Positions 43,101 to 56,674 of a stretch of 64,000 nt of DNA are shown one piece after another; position 1 is the stretch's first letter; every line of letters starts with the position of its first letter. The notes under the pieces were generated by a model. That model was not told where the DNA came from. It worked only from the letters and a program-made list of their open reading frames with translations, and made no database searches. This DNA comes from Eutypella sp. D-1 (lineage: Eukaryota; Ascomycota; Sordariomycetes; Xylariales; Diatrypaceae), in the NCBI GenBank assembly GCA_023313575.1, contig JAJTTP010000024.1:310001-374000 (forward strand), in the 5' to 3' direction. The translations under genes and the position numbers were made by a program.

Positions 43101-45449
43101 CCCCCTTATCATATGTAGCTTACTGACACACATACACGGATACCATATGTATGTTATGTTATGTTATGTCTGTAACCCTCCACGCCACCTCCACAACACA
43201 CCTAACCTAGGAAGCAAGCAACGTATAAGAGGCCAGCAGCGTCCCGACGGGCGCCTAACACGACCGTCCGGTTCGTTGGATCCGGTGATTCGTTACGCTT
43301 GCGCATATGCACGTACGACTTCTGCGATGTCGTGCGCTGCTGCGTATAAGTTATAACAATAAGTAGGTATATACGAGAGAGAAATGGTGGGGGCTGTAAG
43401 GGGAGTCAGATAGATAGTTTGGTTATACCTATACTTACCTGGTTAGCTACCTAGTGCCTAGAGGGTCCGATAGCTATTCATGATTCGAATCGAGGTAAGG
43501 TGACCGTGTACGTTGTCGTAAGTAGCTATAGCGAAGTCATCGTGTGCACGCCTGTAACACACCAATGCGTCCAGATAAGACAAAAGACATACATAGTTAT
43601 ATACTAGAAGATCCCAGCGAAAGATGGAAAATAAACTACTACCTACTACTACCTATACATCTTCCCAAGTCCCGGAAAGCCCCCTCCCCCCCCGCGTAAG
43701 GTGTAAGGAAGAGCGGAAACGCCCCGAAGACGGCGCTGAAGAGGGGCCGCCGCCGCCGTGTGCTCTATCTGATACCGCGAACCCCATATCCCCCCCCTCT
43801 TGGAAAACGAGAGAGACAGAAAGCTCGAGATAGCCTTATACCTACCTACCTACCCACAGCACCCAGCCCAACCCCATCTACCTATCTACGTAGGTAGACA
43901 GTAATCCAGCCCAGCCCAACATACCACGACATAGGTACTCATCACACGAAACCAGAGAAGCAGTGGAAATCAAGACCTCAGGAGAGGTTAGGTAAGTATG
44001 GCATTTCATTACACGACATTGCACGGCACGCCTGCAACGATGACAACGACGACAACCTAAGTTACGTTCACTCGTAGTAGCCACTCCTCCAGTCAGTCAG
44101 TCAGCCCCGTCGCAGATGGGCGGCGTTTAAGTGCCTACCGGGCAGTACTTAGATACACACATACAATCTCGAGAACAAAAGTACTGCACATGCACTGCAC
44201 GGCACGTCTTCCTGCCTCCAGCGAGGGCACGCGAAGAACACGATCCGAAAACACTATGCCTTCCCACTAACCCCCTCCCCCTAGCTACCTGACCTGACTA
44301 ACTGGCTTACCTAACTACCTACAAGCAAAGTACCTGGGCTGGTCGACTGGCCGGTGTACGGCAGGGCAGCCAACCAAAACCCCTTCAGGTCCGGCCCGGG
44401 CACCTATGCTAGTTATACTAGCACACCCTTCCTTTCTTCCCGTTTTCTCGTTCCTGTTTATACATACCGAAGAGTAGAGTTATAGATAGATGCGCAGTAC
44501 GGTAATCTAATCACCATGAAAAGAAAGCCCCCATCAATCTTTTGCCTAGACTTGCTTCTTCCTCCGCGTTTGTTCATGGGGTTGTGAGTTCTCGATTTAG
44601 GTTCCCGGAAGAACGTGTGATGTGATTAGTGAGGTGAGTCTTTATAGTTAAATATTGGCTTCTGTAAAAAAGGGGGGTGGGGGTGTGTATGATATGATAT
44701 GGTAGCGTACGGCAAAGTGTATGGTGAGACATTATAGGGTAGGGCAGTACAGGTGAGATCAGGGGTCAGGCCAAGCACCGCGCGGCACGTCACGACATGG
44801 CACCGGCACCAGCTACCTACCTACCTATCTCTCTCTTGCCCCCCATATATAATCTATATATTCGAATCAGGGACCAATCCAAGAACTCGCGAGGCATTCT
44901 CATATCATCTCATCGTATCCGTCGTCGCCGCGCGTATGCAGAGAATTTATCCGAACCCGGGGAACACGGCCGCTTGGGACGCGGTGGACGTACCTATGTC
45001 GCGCGTGCGCTGAGATAGCGTGGGTGCGTGCTACGTGAAGCAAATATATACATAGAAAGAAGTAGGTGTGGACGTAGTAATAACATATATCAACATGTCA
45101 TGTCCAAGTCTCAATTGGGGCCGAACTACGCACTCAATGAATACCGGGCTCGCGTTTGCCGTAATGGAACTTGCTTGCTTATATATATATAAGCTGCTTT
45201 TTATCTGTGCGTGACCGACCGACCAACCGATGCGCCTGTTTCGTCTACGGGTAAGAGTTGCTTATTATCGTATATATCCACCCTCACACCTCTCTTCCAG
45301 GCAGCACCCCGGTCCCCATCCGCATCCTCATCCTCATCCTCATCGTCGTTATAACCATAAATCATCATCAGGAACCCCCCTCACCACAGCCAGCCAGTCA
45401 GTCCACCACCCGCAGCCTAGTCCCAGAGCAGAGACCGCAGCACATCCCT
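40112..45449. other. 5.3-kb spacer (promoter/leader of the Bck1-like gene and more)
   Basis: No protein-coding gene recognised. The first kilobase upstream of 40111 is a probable long 5' leader/promoter with CCGTACCCGTACC-type repeats (about 40163-40196), a G run near 40531-40545 and CGACGAGC/AGCGACGAG repeats near 40695-40740. Further on: TACCTA-rich stretches (42.2-42.3, 43.8-43.9 kb), a GC-rich block at 42.47-42.80 kb, and CATCCTCAT repeats near 45320-45345. Nothing resembling tRNA. Confidence 0.45.
42466..42800. other. GC-rich island of unknown origin, possible mobile-element relic
   Basis: A compositionally distinct block in AT-richer surroundings. It contains a repeated CGTTTTACG word (42528-42550), a GCGGCC pair, and the palindrome CTTGCGCAGCGCAAG near 42643-42658. 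It has an open frame of 112 codons with no recognisable domain. The sharp composition change suggests insertion, but no terminal repeat or target duplication was identified. Confidence 0.3.
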
Positions 45450-47949
45450 CTACATGACGCTGCAATCCCGAAGGCCAAGACCGTACTGCTGGCACTGCTC
45501 CAAATACCCCGCCTCCTCGGGGCTTCCGGCAAGAGCGCCGCGGGGCCTAACGAGGCCCGTGACGCGGAGGGTCTGGGGTCCATCGCTATGCCACCAGCGA
45601 AGCCTCTGCACAATCGCACCTCCCGAGCCCGGGTCCCGGCTACCGCCGCCGTCGTCATCATCCAGGACATCATCGGCGGAGATCTCCCACTTGCCGCCGC
45701 TGACCTCGACGGCGGCCGCGTCGCGGGGGAAGTGGAAGTCCGGGAGAAACACGACGGTGGGGCGGTCGTCGGACGGTAAACGCGTCGCTTCGAGACGCAG
45801 CGTGAATTCGCATCGGCGCAGGTCGAACCCGTAGTCTGTGATGTACCCGTTCGTGTACACGGGCGCGGGACGCACGTACGCCTCCGCGGCGCGGTACCCG
45901 GGGGCGTTGGTGAGTTCGGGGAGCTTCAGGCTCGACCGCTCTGATGAGATGGAGGGGTTTGTTAGGGTTCGCTTTAGGTTCCCTGGCGTTACGGTTGTTC
46001 CGTCGTCGACTTCCTTGCGCGGCGTGCCGGTGCCGGCTGCTGATGGCGACGTGGTGTCTGGTGTTGGTGGCGGCAGCGCTGTGACGGGTAGTGTTTGGTC
46101 GTCTACTGAGAAGATGGACAGGTCCTCGCCGTTCCATTGGTCGCCGCGGTGGTGGTCGTTCTGTGGTTCTCGTTAGCGCGGCGCGTTTGGAGCAGTGGTG
46201 GATGGGGGGTTCTTACCGTCGCTGAATACAGCCACAAGGTGTAGCCCTCCATGTGGGAGCCTTCTACGGCGAAATGGTTGGCGTCCATGGCGGCGGACTG
46301 GCTCGAGTAGTCGCCCGTCTTGTAGGCGTGCTTGTCATCCATGTCGTAAGGGATCCCGAACTCCGTCAGGATACAGGGATGGTTCCCCATATAGTCGAGG
46401 CCCTCTTGCCTCATGGCCGCGAGCTGATCCCGGAAGCAATTCCGGATGGCCGTCTCCCCGATCTTGATCGCGAATGCGGGGTGTAGGTACTTCCCGCGCA
46501 GGACCCCGAAGACGTCTACGTTCCAGGTCCGGTTCCACTTCTTTGTCATCAGGGTGATCCCGTCGTAGTAGTGCGGCGCGTACACCATCCGGGGATCGTC
46601 GTCCTCTGTATCTTTGATACTGGGTGGGATCTCCAAGACCGGGGGCTGGCAGAGCAAGATGGATCGCTTGTGAATCGCTCGTATCGTGTCTCGGAACGCG
46701 GTATAAAACTCCATGAAGTACGTATTTGTGAATTTTTCCGAGTCGATCACGTCGCCGGTTTTGGGATTCTTGCGGAAATAGTCCTTCCTCAGAAGAACGT
46801 CCTTGGACGGATCCCAGACACCGTGCTTCGCCCATATACACTCGCCCATCTTCCACCCCTCATCCCGTTTCCATCCATATCTCGAATCGTCGTAATCTTC
46901 CGGGAGCCAGGCGATTTCACCACAAGGGTCGACTAAGGTCCGTCCGACTTTGTACGGTCCGAGGCCGCCCATATCCCAGGTGTCTACCTCGCAGGCGCGG
47001 CCCGATCCCAGCAGAATGGCCTGCCATAGTGTGGGGGAGGTTCCCTTCTTGAGCTTCTGTTCGTCGGGGATCACGCTGAGATCAGCATGTCCAATCATAC
47101 ACCTGTTAGGCTCGTTTAGGCTCTCCCACCCAAACACGACATCATCCTCCAGATCGCCGGCCTCGTGTATATTCTTGGCGAGGTGCTCGCAAGCGCGGAA
47201 GAAGTGTCCCTGGAGGTAATCCTGGATGTTTTGTCCGTCTATTATACACTTCGGTGCAAAGTCTCGACCGGCAAAGAACAGGGTGAATATCGTAGCAGCG
47301 GCTAGCCTGTGATAATTGGTAGACCATATCATTTTGGGGAAATCATCGGGTTCGGGGTAGATGTTGTGTACGATGGCGGCCTCGGTAGCAGCGAAGGTCC
47401 GAGGATTCAGACCGCAGGCATATATTGTCCACATGGGGGCACCGGAACCACCGCAATGACGGGACCACTGGCAAGTTGAAATGGTTAGTACATAGATTGG
47501 AAGAGGAGTAGTCGCGGTGTCTCAACACCACATCAATGGCAGCTGGCAGCGGCGGCTATACTCACCACATCCTGGTGAGGATCCATGAATATGTAAAAGC
47601 CATAGTCCTTCGCAACCCTCAATATGTCTATAGTATGTTGTATCCAGACTTCATCGTACTTCCCAGGACCGGCAGCCTCGATAGCCTCCCAGGTGAAGAC
47701 ATAACGAATGGTGTTGTATCCGAAGCGTTTTAAGCGGGAGAAATGGATGTGGGCATCTTCTTTACGGAATGGACGTCCGTGAAATCGCACATTGTCGCCA
47801 TCGAAGAAGTCGGTGGGCTCATAAGAAGGCTGGTCCGGCTCGCTCGGCAGCTTCGCATCCCCCGCAACATTAATACCTCTCAGGACAACATGTCTGCCAT
47901 ATCGATCTTTGAACTGGCCGTCCTCGATGAGCAGGCGCAGCGAAGACAT
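45450..47949 (-). CDS. Glycoside hydrolase family 5, probable sterylglucosidase/glucocerebrosidase (EGCrP-like), 781 aa
   Basis: Cleaves the beta-glucosidic bond of a glycolipid, by resemblance to fungal GH5 subfamily 12 enzymes acting on ergosteryl glucoside or glucosylceramide. Exons: 47949-47566, 47467-46217, 46160-45450 (introns 98 and 56 bp). The barrel starts with VVLRGINVAGDAKLP, then FNTIRY-like YNTIRYVFTWEAIE, FYIFMDPHQDV-WSR across intron 1, GSGAPMWTIYACGL, and PKMIWSTNYHRLAAATIFTLFFAG. The acid/base is Glu247 in WESLNEPN; the nucleophile is about Glu497 in ILTEFGIPYD. After the barrel comes GDQWNGEDLS, a disordered Pro/Ser stretch and a C-terminal beta-domain (CEFTLRLEATRLPSDDRP). 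There is no signal peptide, so it is likely intracellular, consistent with membrane-lipid quality control rather than extracellular digestion. Confidence 0.9.
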
Positions 47950-49658
47950 GATTAATGGCGTGTGTGGTAGATGATGATATGTGTAGATGATATGATATAG
48001 GAAACAAGGGAAATGACAAAAGCCGATCAATGCCCAGGAAGGGGATCAATGGATTGTTGGACTTGTCGGGTCGTAGGGTCGTAGAATTATACTGAGTCGT
48101 AGGATTGTCGGGTTGTCGGGTCTATCGAACAAAGCGGCCCCGGACTATACCTGGGTATAAATCGGATGACAGGGGACCGGGAAGAAGCTACTTGATATAC
48201 TTCCACACTTCCCAGGTTATGCGTATCTAGGTAGGTAATAATTAACCTTAACTCCCTCCCTACCTAAGTACTATTTGTATGTACAACAGAAGGTAGAATC
48301 GAATCCAAATCCAAGGTCAGTAATTACTGGCGTCAGTCCCGGGCTGCCAGGATTGACCAAGGATATAAAGCTAGAATGACGCAACGATACACGACACCTG
48401 ACACACGCGATGGGATGGATAGGTACTTAAGTGTTATCTAAGTGCGACGTTCAAACGAAATTAACTATGAGAAAAGAATAAGATATGGCCACGATGGGAT
48501 GATTGCGCGGCTCTACCGGACTCTATCGTAGTGCAAGGTTTAAATGAAGCTGGTGAAAATGTGGTTTATGCGGTAAGGAAGGACTATGAATGTTGTATGG
48601 AACGGTGAGATACATACCAAGTATGAGATGTGAGATGGTGATGGTGACAATTGGGTAATTGGATCCATAAACGGCCCAGGGATAGGTACTACTGGGTACG
48701 CTCAAGCAGTAATGGGGTGTTACTTGTCTTTAGTTGGTTATCTCCAGCTTGTCGGGTAGCAGTCAGAGGGGCCCCGGCGCTATATATTGTCTACCTACCC
48801 ACTAAGTACGGTAGGTAACTGACTCTCAAGGAGGTTAGGTCGTTATTCCTTCTTTCTTTCTTTCGCCTTACGTATGAATTTGGCTCGTGATTGGGACAGC
48901 TGTGAAGATACGTGAAGATACAGGGTAAAAGTATATAACTGGTGCAACCTCAGCTGCACTATTCATGTATGTAGCTCAATCTTCCGTGCATAAAACTGGA
49001 ATAAACTCGCATACACGGATCTAATAAGTATACAGCCTAAGACAGCATAACTCTGGAAATGTCAGGGGTTGCTCGAGGGACAGGGATGATAGCCCGATAT
49101 TATCCCAGACCAATCATCGGGCCCCATACTGGCCTGCCCCGCGTCGACATCATAAGTGGGTCTCCAATGCTTTCACCAATTGCGCTGCAGGCTGTAGCCG
49201 ACATTTTTCCACTAACGTATCTTGAGGTGGCATGCCTTCACATACTTCGTACCTGCCTTGTAGTACTTGTAGCTTCGAAAAGGTTCATCACGAGGTCGTC
49301 ACTCGTTAGCTTCTTCACCTATTAGCGATAAAGAATGATATGATAAAGTTAATGCTTTCCCTTTTTGACTGTCTTTATCGAACATACGTCACCATCCTAT
49401 CTCTATTCCACCTAAATCTTCCGAATATCTACCGGCCAGGCTACGTCTTCCCCAAGATATATCATTGGTTACCTAGGTAGACTCACTCGGGTAAGCTCCG
49501 GAAAAGAAGAGGGAGCTCATTCTAGGGATGCGCCGAGCGAAGGGAGGCTGAGCTTCGATCTCACGCTACTCGGTTCTGGAACCTACACGCACGTTGCCCT
49601 TGGCCGGGGGGGAAGCCATGAAGCCTATTGTTCCTTGATTTGGTAAACATCTTCCAAG
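47950..49658. other. Divergent promoter region between GH5 and SKI3 genes
   Basis: 1.7 kb shared by two divergent genes. It holds degenerate GTCGGGT/GTCGTAG repeats at about 48066-48122, TACCTA-type words near 48225-48270 and 48790-48815, and a CTTTCTTTC tract near 48850-48863. No other gene seen. Confidence 0.45.
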
Positions 49659-52600
49659 ATGTCAAGCAACAAGGCCGCGTTGAAGGCCATCAACGATGCC
49701 ATCCGCAATAAGAAGTGGGATGACGCATCTGAGCAGGCCGTGAGGCTTATCGAGAGAGATCCCGGAAGCCACCTGGCGTAAGTATACTATAGCCTCTAGC
49801 TTCAAGCATTCGCGCCCCGATTCTCATGTTAAACGTATCAGGCTACAGCTGACCTCTCGCCAGCCATGTCTTCCTTGCCTTTGCCTCGGACCAGAAGGGT
49901 AACTACCCTCGTGCCGAGGAGGCGTATAACACCGCCTCCCGCATAAAGCCCGACGACCCTCAAGCATGGCAGGGCCTCATCAAGGTGTACGAGAAGCTCG
50001 GCGCCAACTACCTTGAGCGATATCAAACGGCCGCTGTCAAACTGGCCGAGATATTCCGAGACGCCAATGAAATGTACAAATGTCAGGATGTAATCGATAA
50101 GTTCGTGGACTTTGCCCGCTCGCAAGGTGACCGCCTTCAGTACGTCAAGGCTCTCAGCGTCATCCTACCTGACAGCCCAATCTATCCTGCCCTCGAAGGA
50201 CGGGTCCCTCATCCTGCCAAGACGTACGAGACCATCGCCCAGATCCTGGAGGCAGACGAGAAGAAGCGAATCAACACCCTCATCGGAGAACGGCGGACCC
50301 GGCTAGGTGCCAAGGTCAACCAAGTGACACAGGAAGTCAACAGGGAAGTCCTAAGCCAAAGCCAGTTAGGTTCTATCTACCAACAGCTGATAAACTGGTC
50401 CAACGACGATGACGTTCGTCGCCAATACGAGGAGAAGCTCCTTCAATTTCGCTATGATCTTCTCCTCGCGACGCCGCGAGCTGATAAGCCGCCACATCTC
50501 GAAGTGGTTGAGAAGCTTGCTAATGATATGGTCATTATCGACCATCCCTTCAAGCTGGCCTGGGACCTTGCCATCGAACTCAAAGACCCTAAGGAGATTC
50601 AAGAATACGACGTGAACGTCCTAAATCGATATTGCTCACACTTCCCGGATAGTGACTTATGTCGTGTTCTTACCGGATTCATAACTAGCAACCTATCACC
50701 CTTCCCGAAGCCGAGCCAAGAGTCACCCAAGGAGTATGTAATCCACCAAGCATCATACGAGTCTATTTACTAACAAACCGATAGGAAAGAAGCTAAGAAT
50801 GAGGCAACCCAGGACAACGAAGAAAGCTCAGACGATGAGGACGGTGGCGCCCCGACCATCGTGGTTCCGATTACCGATGAGGACAGACTCCTTATGATGA
50901 CGGAGGGCGTTGCTTCGACCAACTCGCTGCTAGCTCATAGGCTGATGGGAGAATACAATCAACACCTGGAAGAGCACGAGAGCAATGTCGAGCTCATGCG
51001 CAAGGCTATGAACGTCCTGGCGACTGAGACGGCAAAGACCGGCAAAGCGTTTTCGAACGCGAAACAGGCTCTCACGATATACATGGGCACCGCGCTGGTG
51101 TTCTACCAGTCGCCCAGAAACCATGGGGAAGCGAAACAATTATTCGACAAGGTTCTGAAAGTGGACCCTTCCTCGACTCCGGCGATGATCGGTGTCGGTC
51201 TTATCTACGAGGAGGAAGAGGAATACGACCAGGCCATCGACTTTCTTACGCGCGCTCTGAAGGGTGATGCAGGTAATCTCCGCGTGCGCGCCGAAGTTGC
51301 CTGGCTGTATGCCCTCAAGGGTGACTATGCACGAGGCAAAGATGAACTCGAATCAGTTCTCGGATCCGCGAAAGATCAGCCGGTATCCAAAGAGCTCTTG
51401 GCCCAGACACGCCATCGCCTGGGCATGTGTATCTGGAACCTCGACACTTCCAAGGCAGCGAGGAAGAGTCGTAGCGGGGCCTATGCCTACTTCCTAGACG
51501 CTTTGAAGAGCGACTACTCATTCGCGCCAGCCTACACCAGCCTCGGTATCTACTACGCGGACTACGCGAAGGATAAGAAGAGAGCACGGAAGTGTTTCCT
51601 CCAGGCGGTGGAGTTGTCTCATTCCGAGATTGAATCGGCTGAGCGACTAGCTAGATCTTTCGCAGACGATAGTGACTGGGATCGTGTCGAGCTGGTTGCC
51701 CAGCGGGTGGTAGACTCCGGCAAGGTCAGGCCGCCGCCCGGATCCAAGAAAAAGGGGATCAGCTGGCCATTCTCTGCGCTCGGTGTTGCCGAGTTGAACA
51801 AGCAGGACTACAACAAGGCTATCGTGTCTTTCCAGCACGCTCTGCGCATCGCTCCGAATGATTATCATTCTTGGGTCGGTCTGGGAGAGGCCTATCACAA
51901 CTCCGGCCGGTACATCGCCGCGACGAAGGCGATCCAGAATGCCCAAAAGCTAGAAGAGACGGATGATGGCATAGTCGTCGGTGATACATGGTTCACCAAA
52001 TATATGCTCGGGAACGTCAAGCGTGAAATTGGCGATTATGACGAGTCGATCTCCCTCTACCGCGACGTCATCGCCGTCCGTCCTGACGAGGAAGGCGTGG
52101 TGATTGCCATGCTTCAGACTCTAGTGGAGAATGCCCTCGACTGCATCGAGAAGGGACTGTTTGGCAAGGCCATCGAATTGGCCAATGGCGCCATCACCTC
52201 TGCTCTCTCGGTGCCGACGGAAATCGCTTCCAATTTCAATTTCTGGAAAGCCGTTGGCGATGCATGCTCCGTGTTCACTTCGATACAAAGCCGACTTTCC
52301 GACTTCCCAGTCGACAGCATCGGCAAATTGATTCGTCTCGGAGATGATGTCGCAGACCCGTACGCCATCTTACAGGACGTAGACGGCGTCGAAGATAATG
52401 TGATACTCGCAAAAGGCCTCTTCGCTGAGGATGAGCAACTCGGCGTTAATCTGACCCGAAGCCTACACGCCACTATTCTAGCGCATAAGCGCGCGATCCA
52501 CGTATCGGCTAACGACATTCATGCACAAGCAATCGCATATTACAATCTTGGCTGGGCAGAGCACCGCGCTCACCTGTGTCTCCCTGCGCGGATTCGAACT

Positions 52601-54082
52601 CAGTCAAGCCGGTATCAAAAGGCGGCCATCCGCTGTTTCAAGCGCGCCATCGAGCTGGAAGCCGGCAATCCCGACTTCTGGAACTCGCTCGGTGTTGTCA
52701 CGTCCGAGGTCAGCCCGGCCGTGGCCCAACACGCTTTAGTGCGCAGCTTGTACCTGAATGAGCGGAGCCCGCACGCCTGGACTAACTTGGGTGCTCTGGC
52801 CCTTCTACAAGACGACATACAGCTAGCGAACGAGGCCTTCACCCGGGCTCAGTCCAACGATCCCGACTATGCTCATGCTTGGCTCGGCCAAGGGTTCGTA
52901 GCTCTACTTTACGGCGATGCCAAGGAAGCTCGGGGACTATTCACGCATGCCATGGACATAGCAGAGACTTCATCTCTCTTGACCAGGCGCCAGTACTCGA
53001 CGTCACTCTTCGATCACATTGTCAATTCACCTCCAAACCTGAACGTAACGTCTCTGATCCACCCACTTTTCGCCCTCACTCAGTTACAAGGTCTCAACCC
53101 GCAAGAGATATCGTATCGGCATCTGTCAACCTTATTCCAAGAGCGAACAGACGACAACCCAGGTGCCGTACGCACTCTTGAACAAGCGTGCGAACGTCTG
53201 GAAGCAGATTACGAAGCTACGGAATCCCCGCGGTCCCTCGGGCGCTTCATGCTCGCCAAGGCGGACCTCGCACGCTCGTACTTAGCCACGGGACGTTTCG
53301 CCAACGCAGTCGAGAGCGGTAAGACCGCCCTCTCGCTCAGCAGCGACGCGTCATCGAAGGAACTCGACGCCGAGCAGCGCCGGAAGGCGCGCCTATCAGC
53401 TCACCTCACGGTCGGCATCGCCGAGTACTTCCGCAACCGGGCGAGCGACGCGGTAGAGTATCTGGAAAAGGCCCTCGCGGAGTCCGGGGGCAACCCCGAC
53501 GCGGTCTGCGTCCTGGCGCAGATCCTCTGGGCGACGGGCACCGAGGACGCGCGCGACCAGGCGCGCACGGCGCTCTTCGACGTCATCGAACGCGACCCGA
53601 GCCATGTGCAATCCGTCCTGCTTCTGGGCGTCATCGCGCTCCTCGACGAGGACGACGAGTCCCTCGACGCCGTGGTCTCAGAGCTACATGCCCTGCGCAC
53701 GGGCGAGGGGCTCAGCGACGCCGACCACGCGCGCATCGGCGAGGTCCTGCGCGCCGTCGCGGCTTCTTCCTCCCAGGACGACGACGACGCCGTTGCCGTT
53801 GCCGTCCTCACCCAGGTCCAGAACGATATCCTGCTCAACCCCCACTTACCCCACGGCTGGTCCAGGCTCGCGGAGGCCGCTGAAGATGCGGACAATAATG
53901 CCGCTGAGATGGCCCTGAATGTCGCCCTCAAGGCCATCCCGCCTAGAGGCGAGCTCGACGCCCTCGATCTCGCCCGCTCGTACGCGGGCACCACCAAGGC
54001 CGCGGATGCGCAGAAGGCCCTGATGCTTGCGCCCTGGGACAGCGGTGGCTGGGAATCACTTGCCGGTGTCGCCGTCTCTTAA
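49659..54082 (+). CDS. SKI3: Ski3-like TPR protein, scaffold of the Ski complex (3 exons, 1428 aa)
   Basis: Scaffold that, with Ski2 helicase and Ski8, feeds RNA to the cytoplasmic exosome. Exons 49659-49777, 49864-50733 and 50785-54082 (introns 86 and 51 bp, the second with a CTAAC branch point). The N-terminus MSSNKAALKAINDAIRNKKWDDA is followed by the first TPR pairs (AEEAYNTASRIKPDDPQAWQGL). TPR helices recur through the protein: AKQLFDKVLKVDPSSTPAMIG, NKAIVSFQHALRIAPNDYHSW, IRCFKRAIELEAGNPDFWNSLG, NEAFTRAQSNDPDYAHAWLGQG. An acidic linker (EESSDDEDGG) lies at the second intron. The length agrees with Ski3 of other ascomycetes. The C-terminus ends after a TPR with ALMLAPWDSGGWESLA. Identification rests on TPR arrangement and length; I am confident. 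Confidence 0.93.
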
Positions 54083-56674
54083 GCGGTTTTGGGTGGATAC
54101 CATCCAACTCCTCAGAATATCCTTCTACAGTGACCTCGCTCTCTGCCCGCCCGCGTGCTGTGTGTCCAGGCAAGGGGCGTGGGTATCATGGCTTCATTGC
54201 AAGTAAGTTACATACTCTCGTTTTTTCGGTTTTCGCCACCCCAAGTCGAGTACAAACCACTCAGCGCTGTAATGATGATATCGTCTACCAAAAAATATGT
54301 TTCAAGACGGGACCGAGATCTTTCTGTGATGCATAAACTTCGAATCTGATGCCAAGCGTTCCTTTCCTTTCCTTTCCTCCTACCGCCAATTCTCCCCTAT
54401 CTCTTACTATTTGCATTTGTCTTTTACTAAGCTGATTCGGATGTGCCCCTCCAGGTTTCAGGAGACGCTTGGCTTCGAGTCAGGGCAAAACTGTAGGTGA
54501 CGAGGTTGGTTAGGATCTCGATTTGATGAAACGCATCAGCATGGCAGGACAGGGAAGGGCAGGGCGCGGATTTGGCATGTGAACTCGGAACATTTGCAGC
54601 GAGGGCGACGGAACTCGGTAAGGGGCATGAAGGACATGTGTACACGAGAAGCTATACAAATAGAGCTATAGATATGAGTGATGAGACAAGACAAGACCCG
54701 GATATCACGCCGGTGTCTAACCAATAACATCGAAGCGTACCCAGTGCGCCTATGTTAGTCCTCCGATGAAAAGTCTCCAGATCCCGAATGGCCCGCCTAT
54801 CCTCGTTGGCTGACCGCACTGTGCGTGCTAACCCGTATACACCTAGAAAAAATGCCCAGACCCTTTCCCCATATCATATGCGAAGGCCCACACCTTAGTT
54901 GCACCACAGCTGCGGCTCTGGTGGGGGGAACCCTCAACCCGCGGCTCCAGTCATGGCCACCGCTTAAAGTCAGGTCAAGGGCTCCGGGACCCCGAGCAAG
55001 CCCCCTCACCCTCACCTCAACCTCAACCCTTTACCTGACCGGACACAACGCTCTGTGGGGACGGGCCTTCCTCCGGTGAGGACAACTCACCATGCCGGCG
55101 GGCACGCCATCCCCCATACGGGCGACCCAGGGGAAACTTGCAAGGGTGTTTTTTGTTCTCTCCTTTTTTTTTACCTTTCTCTTTTTCTTTTTCTTTTTCT
55201 TTTGCTTTTTGTTATCCCCACGGCCCGGATATCGCGCGTGCTACGACGACTTTCTCCGACTTCTTAACGCATGTGCTATGTATGTAGGGGGAGGTGTTGG
55301 GTTATGATTGGTTCCCCGCAGAGATACTGGCGGTCATCGAGGATTTCGGCAAAGCTGATACGTCTGTTTCTGTGTTGTCTATTCCGTTTGCTTGTCTTAC
55401 CTCCCCTCTCTTCCCCCCTCTCTTCTGCCCTGTCTGTGGCTCGTGAGGTGGGTAGCCGGCGGGTGGATATCAATCTTGGTGGAATCGATGGATCGACCCA
55501 ATAACGGACGCGTAAATATCGAGTGACGAGGGGGCTTGTGTGTTTGGGCGATGACGGGTGGATGAGTTGAGTGAGTGGGTTGGGTTGAGTTGCCCGCCCG
55601 TCCGCCCCTGTCAATCAATCCCTAGCCCGCCTTTGCCCGCACCGCACAAATGTCCCTCCTCACCGATTCTCTACTCCGCTCTCTGGCTCCAGCAGCATCT
55701 CGACTAAACATAGGGAAAAGCTACGCGAGATTTCCGATCTTATTATTGCGTCTATCACAGGTGGGGAGGATCGAGTAATTCAAGAGGGGATGCACATTGT
55801 GGTGGATAAGGCCTAACTAAGTCGTAAGACTCGATCTCTCGCTCAGACGGTTCTCGTTCCAGTGCCGGGTCCGAACGAACATGGAAAGTTAAATCTGTGG
55901 TTTGCCAAAAATTATGGCCGGATTTCGAAAATCAAATTTATCTGTGATCTATCTGGATAGTGGTACGGAAATATTAGGTAGTGCTCAGCTCATTGGCTTC
56001 TATTCTTGACAAGTGACGATGTGTTCCCAACCCGACGAATAATAAATACAAAAGAAACAACAAATTATCAGAAAAGAAACCCCGATTCCATGTCCAGTGC
56101 CCATTACCTTACAGAATCCCCGAAGCAGTGAGCTTCATACAATGCACCGTCTTTTGTAAAAACCCCCACAATGATTAGTATGATTGATGATGGGTCGTGG
56201 TGATGATGACAGACAAAAGAAAAGCACAAAAAGAAAAAGAAAACACCCAAACGCAACCAATCCCAAACCCGGTTTCCTCGACCGCTCCCCTATTTTTTTG
56301 TGTACCGAACCAACGAAGCATTTCCTCCAAACCCCGAGCCGTAATATTAACAAAAGAAATGTCGGTTGCTAGACGTAGCGGTGGTAGTCGTAATCTCTCC
56401 TCTCGTGTCCATGCATGTATGCATGTATTCGTACATTCGTACATTCGTACACCCCCATCCACTCATCCGTTCATACATCCACACCTCACGCGTGTATGTG
56501 TGTGTATGCGTGCGCGTTGCTCTCCGCGTTTCCCGTTTCGTGTCCTCGTGCGTCGGTCGTACGTGTATGTAATGAAAATAGAACAAAAGAAAGCTGACAA
56601 AGTCGTCGTGCAGTTGATGGGGTCATCGGATATCGAGGGTCCCGTCATTTTTTTTTCCTTTTTCTTTTTTTAAT
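54083..56674. other. Spacer between Ski3 gene and coiled-coil gene (convergent)
   Basis: 2.6 kb between the 3' ends of two convergent genes. Contents include CCTTT repeats near 54360-54380, a CTTTTT-rich tract near 55145-55205, and CATTCGTA repeats near 56425-56450. The last 500 bp may be the 3' UTR of the coiled-coil gene. No coding gene seen. Confidence 0.45.

Noticed and set aside
45258..45779. 173-codon plus-strand frame.
   Set aside because: It is the antisense shadow of the C-terminal exon of the GH5 gene plus its 3' flank.
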